Source: Bacteroidales bacterium
GTDB taxonomy: Bacteria > Bacteroidota > Bacteroidia > Bacteroidales > Paludibacteraceae
NCBI GenBank assembly: GCA_900769035.1
Contig: CAAGFD010000119.1
Span: 1 to 7,201 of the forward strand
Direction of reading: 5' to 3'
DNA: 7,201 nt
The stretch's first letter is position 1, and the number at the start of each line of letters is the position of its first letter. Below are positions 7,183-7,201 of this stretch, piece after piece. Below the pieces are notes generated by a model that was not told the DNA's origin, did no database searches, and saw nothing but the letters and a program-made list of their open reading frames with translations. The position numbers and the translations under genes were made by a program.

Positions 7183-7201
7183 AGATCGGAAGAGCACACG
7201 T
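7183..7201. other. Illumina sequencing adapter remnant (artefact)
   Basis: The last 19 bases, AGATCGGAAGAGCACACGT, are identical to the start of the standard Illumina TruSeq read-1 adapter. Read on the minus strand they add a spurious (V/M)LFRS peptide to the front of the truncated T9SS cargo protein. This stretch is not genomic and should be trimmed. Confidence 0.98.

Noticed and set aside
7195..7197. GTG as the start codon of the T9SS cargo gene
   Set aside because: The codon is inside adapter sequence; the true start is beyond the contig end.

Overview
The window looks like a metagenome-assembled fragment from the phylum Bacteroidota, most likely a Bacteroidales-type organism with a type IX secretion system (T9SS). 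The reasons are a typical T9SS type A C-terminal sorting domain on one protein, a signal peptide followed by N-terminal Gln on another, alternating jelly-roll/FN3 surface modules, no Shine-Dalgarno sequences before the starts, AT-rich intergenic DNA and TAnnTTTG-like promoter elements. All three genes lie on the minus strand. The right end (7183-7201) is not biological: it is Illumina adapter sequence, so the contig truly ends at 7182.

Reading along the minus strand from the right: (1) 5074-7182 is the C-terminal 702 residues of a large secreted protein. Its N-terminus is missing and its last ~70 residues form a T9SS sorting domain. (2) After a 4-nt gap, 4293-5069 encodes a 258-residue probable lipoprotein with an acidic post-cysteine stretch, an Asp-rich calcium-loop-like motif and a C-terminal PLGD + hydrophobic + basic tail. 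A strong intrinsic terminator at 4223-4259 closes this two-gene unit. (3) About 1 kb of AT-rich, gene-free DNA (3266-4292) follows. It holds a second minus-strand terminator with no gene in front of it, a perfect -7 promoter-like element next to a nine-C run, other hairpins and a G-rich patch; together these suggest a small untranslated RNA of about 310 nt. (4) 1-3265 is the N-terminal 1,088 codons of a very large secreted protein built from four complete pairs of choice-of-anchor-J/cleaved-adhesin-like and fibronectin-III-like modules. It runs off the left end without a stop.

The picture is a cell-surface locus: two large secreted or adhesin-like proteins (one certainly T9SS-sorted, the other probably), plus a small envelope-anchored protein co-transcribed with the first. 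No enzymes, mobile elements, CRISPR arrays, tRNAs or rRNAs were seen. The large plus-strand open frames inside the coding regions are antisense shadows.
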